The notes under the pieces: generated by a model
Told to the model about the DNA's origin: nothing
The model's input: only the letters and a program-made list of their open reading frames with translations
Database searches by the model: none
Shown here: positions 63,414-64,000 of the stretch, piece by piece
Layout of the letters: the number at the start of each line of letters is the position of its first letter
Numbering within the stretch: position 1 is the first letter of the stretch
Position numbers and translations under genes: made by a program
Assembly: GCA_012839205.1 (NCBI GenBank)
Contig: DUNT01000078.1
Span: 1 to 64,000 of the forward strand
Direction of reading: 5' to 3'
Length of the DNA stretch: 64,000 nt
Source: Clostridiaceae bacterium
GTDB taxonomy: Bacteria > Bacillota > Clostridia > DSM-8532

Positions 63414-64000
63414 CTGATTATTTTGCTGAACAACCCTCCTATATTGCCGTAATAAACATAATTTGCTCTATTATCAAATGGCGTTTTGGTCTTATTTATC
63501 AATATCAGCTTATTGCCTCTGTAGTAATTTACCAGCCCGGCTGACGGATAAACCGTTAATGAGGTACCGCCTATAATAAATATGTCTGAATTCATTATGT
63601 AATTTACGGCATCTTCAAGGATCTGATTGTTTAAAGATTCCTGATACAGAACCACATCAGGCTTTACAATGCCATTACACTTTTTACATAAGGGAATTTT
63701 CTCTGACTCTGTTATATAATCCAAATCATAAAAACTGCCGCATTTCATGCAATAGTTTCTGTGTACCGAACCATGAAGTTCCAGGACATTCTTGCTTCCC
63801 GCCATTTGGTGTAATCCGTCGATATTCTGAGTTATAACTGCTTTCAGCTTGCCGGCCTCTTCAAGTTTTGCCAGCGCAATATGTGCAGCATTAGGCTTCG
63901 CATCTTTATAAATCATTTTACTTTTGTAAAACTTATAGAATTCTTCGGTATGTTCATTGAAAAAGCTGTGAGATAAGATTTCCTCGGGAGCGTAGATGCT
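63410..64000 (-). CDS. cobB: NAD-dependent protein deacylase (sirtuin), cut by the window edge
   Basis: The frame runs off the right end, giving at least 197 residues. Motifs seen: VITQNIDGLHQMAGS (about 45 residues after the first ATG in the window), the catalytic His in LELHGSVHR, and the zinc cysteines YCMKCGS and LCKKCNG. The NAD-binding FIIGGTSLTVYPSAGLVNYY is also present. The upstream in-window part (about 28 codons) reads IYAPEEILSHSFFNEHTEEFY, typical of the family. The N-terminal GAGxS region is missing because of the edge. It removes acyl groups from lysines using NAD. Confidence 0.93.
   Translation of the reverse strand, partial: SIYAPEEILSHSFFNEHTEEFYKFYKSKMIYKDAKPNAAHIALAKLEEAGKLKAVITQNIDGLHQMAGSKNVLELHGSVHRNYCMKCGSFYDLDYITESEKIPLCKKCNGIVKPDVVLYQESLNNQILEDAVNYIMNSDIFIIGGTSLTVYPSAGLVNYYRGNKLILINKTKTPFDNRANYVYYGNIGGLFSKIIS

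Noticed and set aside
1-64000. CRISPR arrays, tRNA genes, prophage or insertion sequences
   Set aside because: No regularly spaced direct repeats, tRNA cloverleaf sequences, integrase or transposase motifs were seen on either strand.

Overview
This window looks like chromosomal core sequence of a low-GC, anaerobic, endospore-forming Clostridia. The evidence is spo0A, a cwlJ-gerQ germination pair, a superoxide reductase, a membrane pyrophosphatase, T-box and THF riboswitch control, and strong AGGAGG-type ribosome binding sites. The mix would fit the Ruminiclostridium/Clostridium cluster III group, but that placement is inference. I see no tRNA, prophage, insertion sequence, CRISPR array or ICE. 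Dispersed palindromic repeats of the TCATTCTGAGCG type lie in several gaps.

Layout. 1-4.3 kb: H+-pyrophosphatase (hppA), a folate ECF transporter S component under a THF riboswitch, and an NYN-LOTUS protein. 4.3-12.8 kb: a carbohydrate-sensing block with a membrane-anchored sugar-binding protein, a YesM-type kinase, a YesN/AraC-type regulator and a XylF-like lipoprotein. No permease or ATPase accompanies it. Upstream lie a D-lyxose isomerase family protein, two PfkB sugar kinases and a 38-residue membrane peptide. 12.9-20.5 kb: a TetM-like translational GTPase fused to a Rae1/YacP-like nuclease domain, an M20 peptidase with two DUF5058-type membrane proteins, a DMT exporter and a HAD phosphatase. 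20.6-21.0 kb: a gap holding a candidate Fst-like type I toxin-antitoxin locus. 21-34 kb: redox and stress genes, a fused AmmeMemoRadiSam A/B protein with its radical SAM partner, DNA repair, a wall and germination cluster (M23 peptidase, CwlJ, GerQ), a CDF transporter and lysA. 34-38 kb: a zinc regulon (zur, znuB, znuC, znuA) with a candidate Zur box. A 35-residue peptide containing 19 cysteines diverges from it.

38-51.5 kb: spo0A, a class B PBP, and the translation operon rimP-nusA-rnpM-ylxQ-infB-rbfA-nrnA-truB-ribF, divergent from tmcAL. 51.6-57.2 kb: a small internally duplicated protein, pheST under a Phe-specific T-box, metA and the RNase P RNA. 57.3-64 kb: an acyl-CoA ligase, an FMN reductase, a membrane-anchored esterase, a beta-CASP nuclease and a sirtuin cut by the window edge.

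The items most worth following are the poly-cysteine peptide beside the zinc operon (37236-37343), the hidden toxin-antitoxin candidate (20623-21023), the GTPase-nuclease fusion (12878-15532), the transporter-free sugar-sensing operon (4359-9611), and the one-stop-codon arrangement of a membrane peptide and a PfkB kinase (10487-11617).
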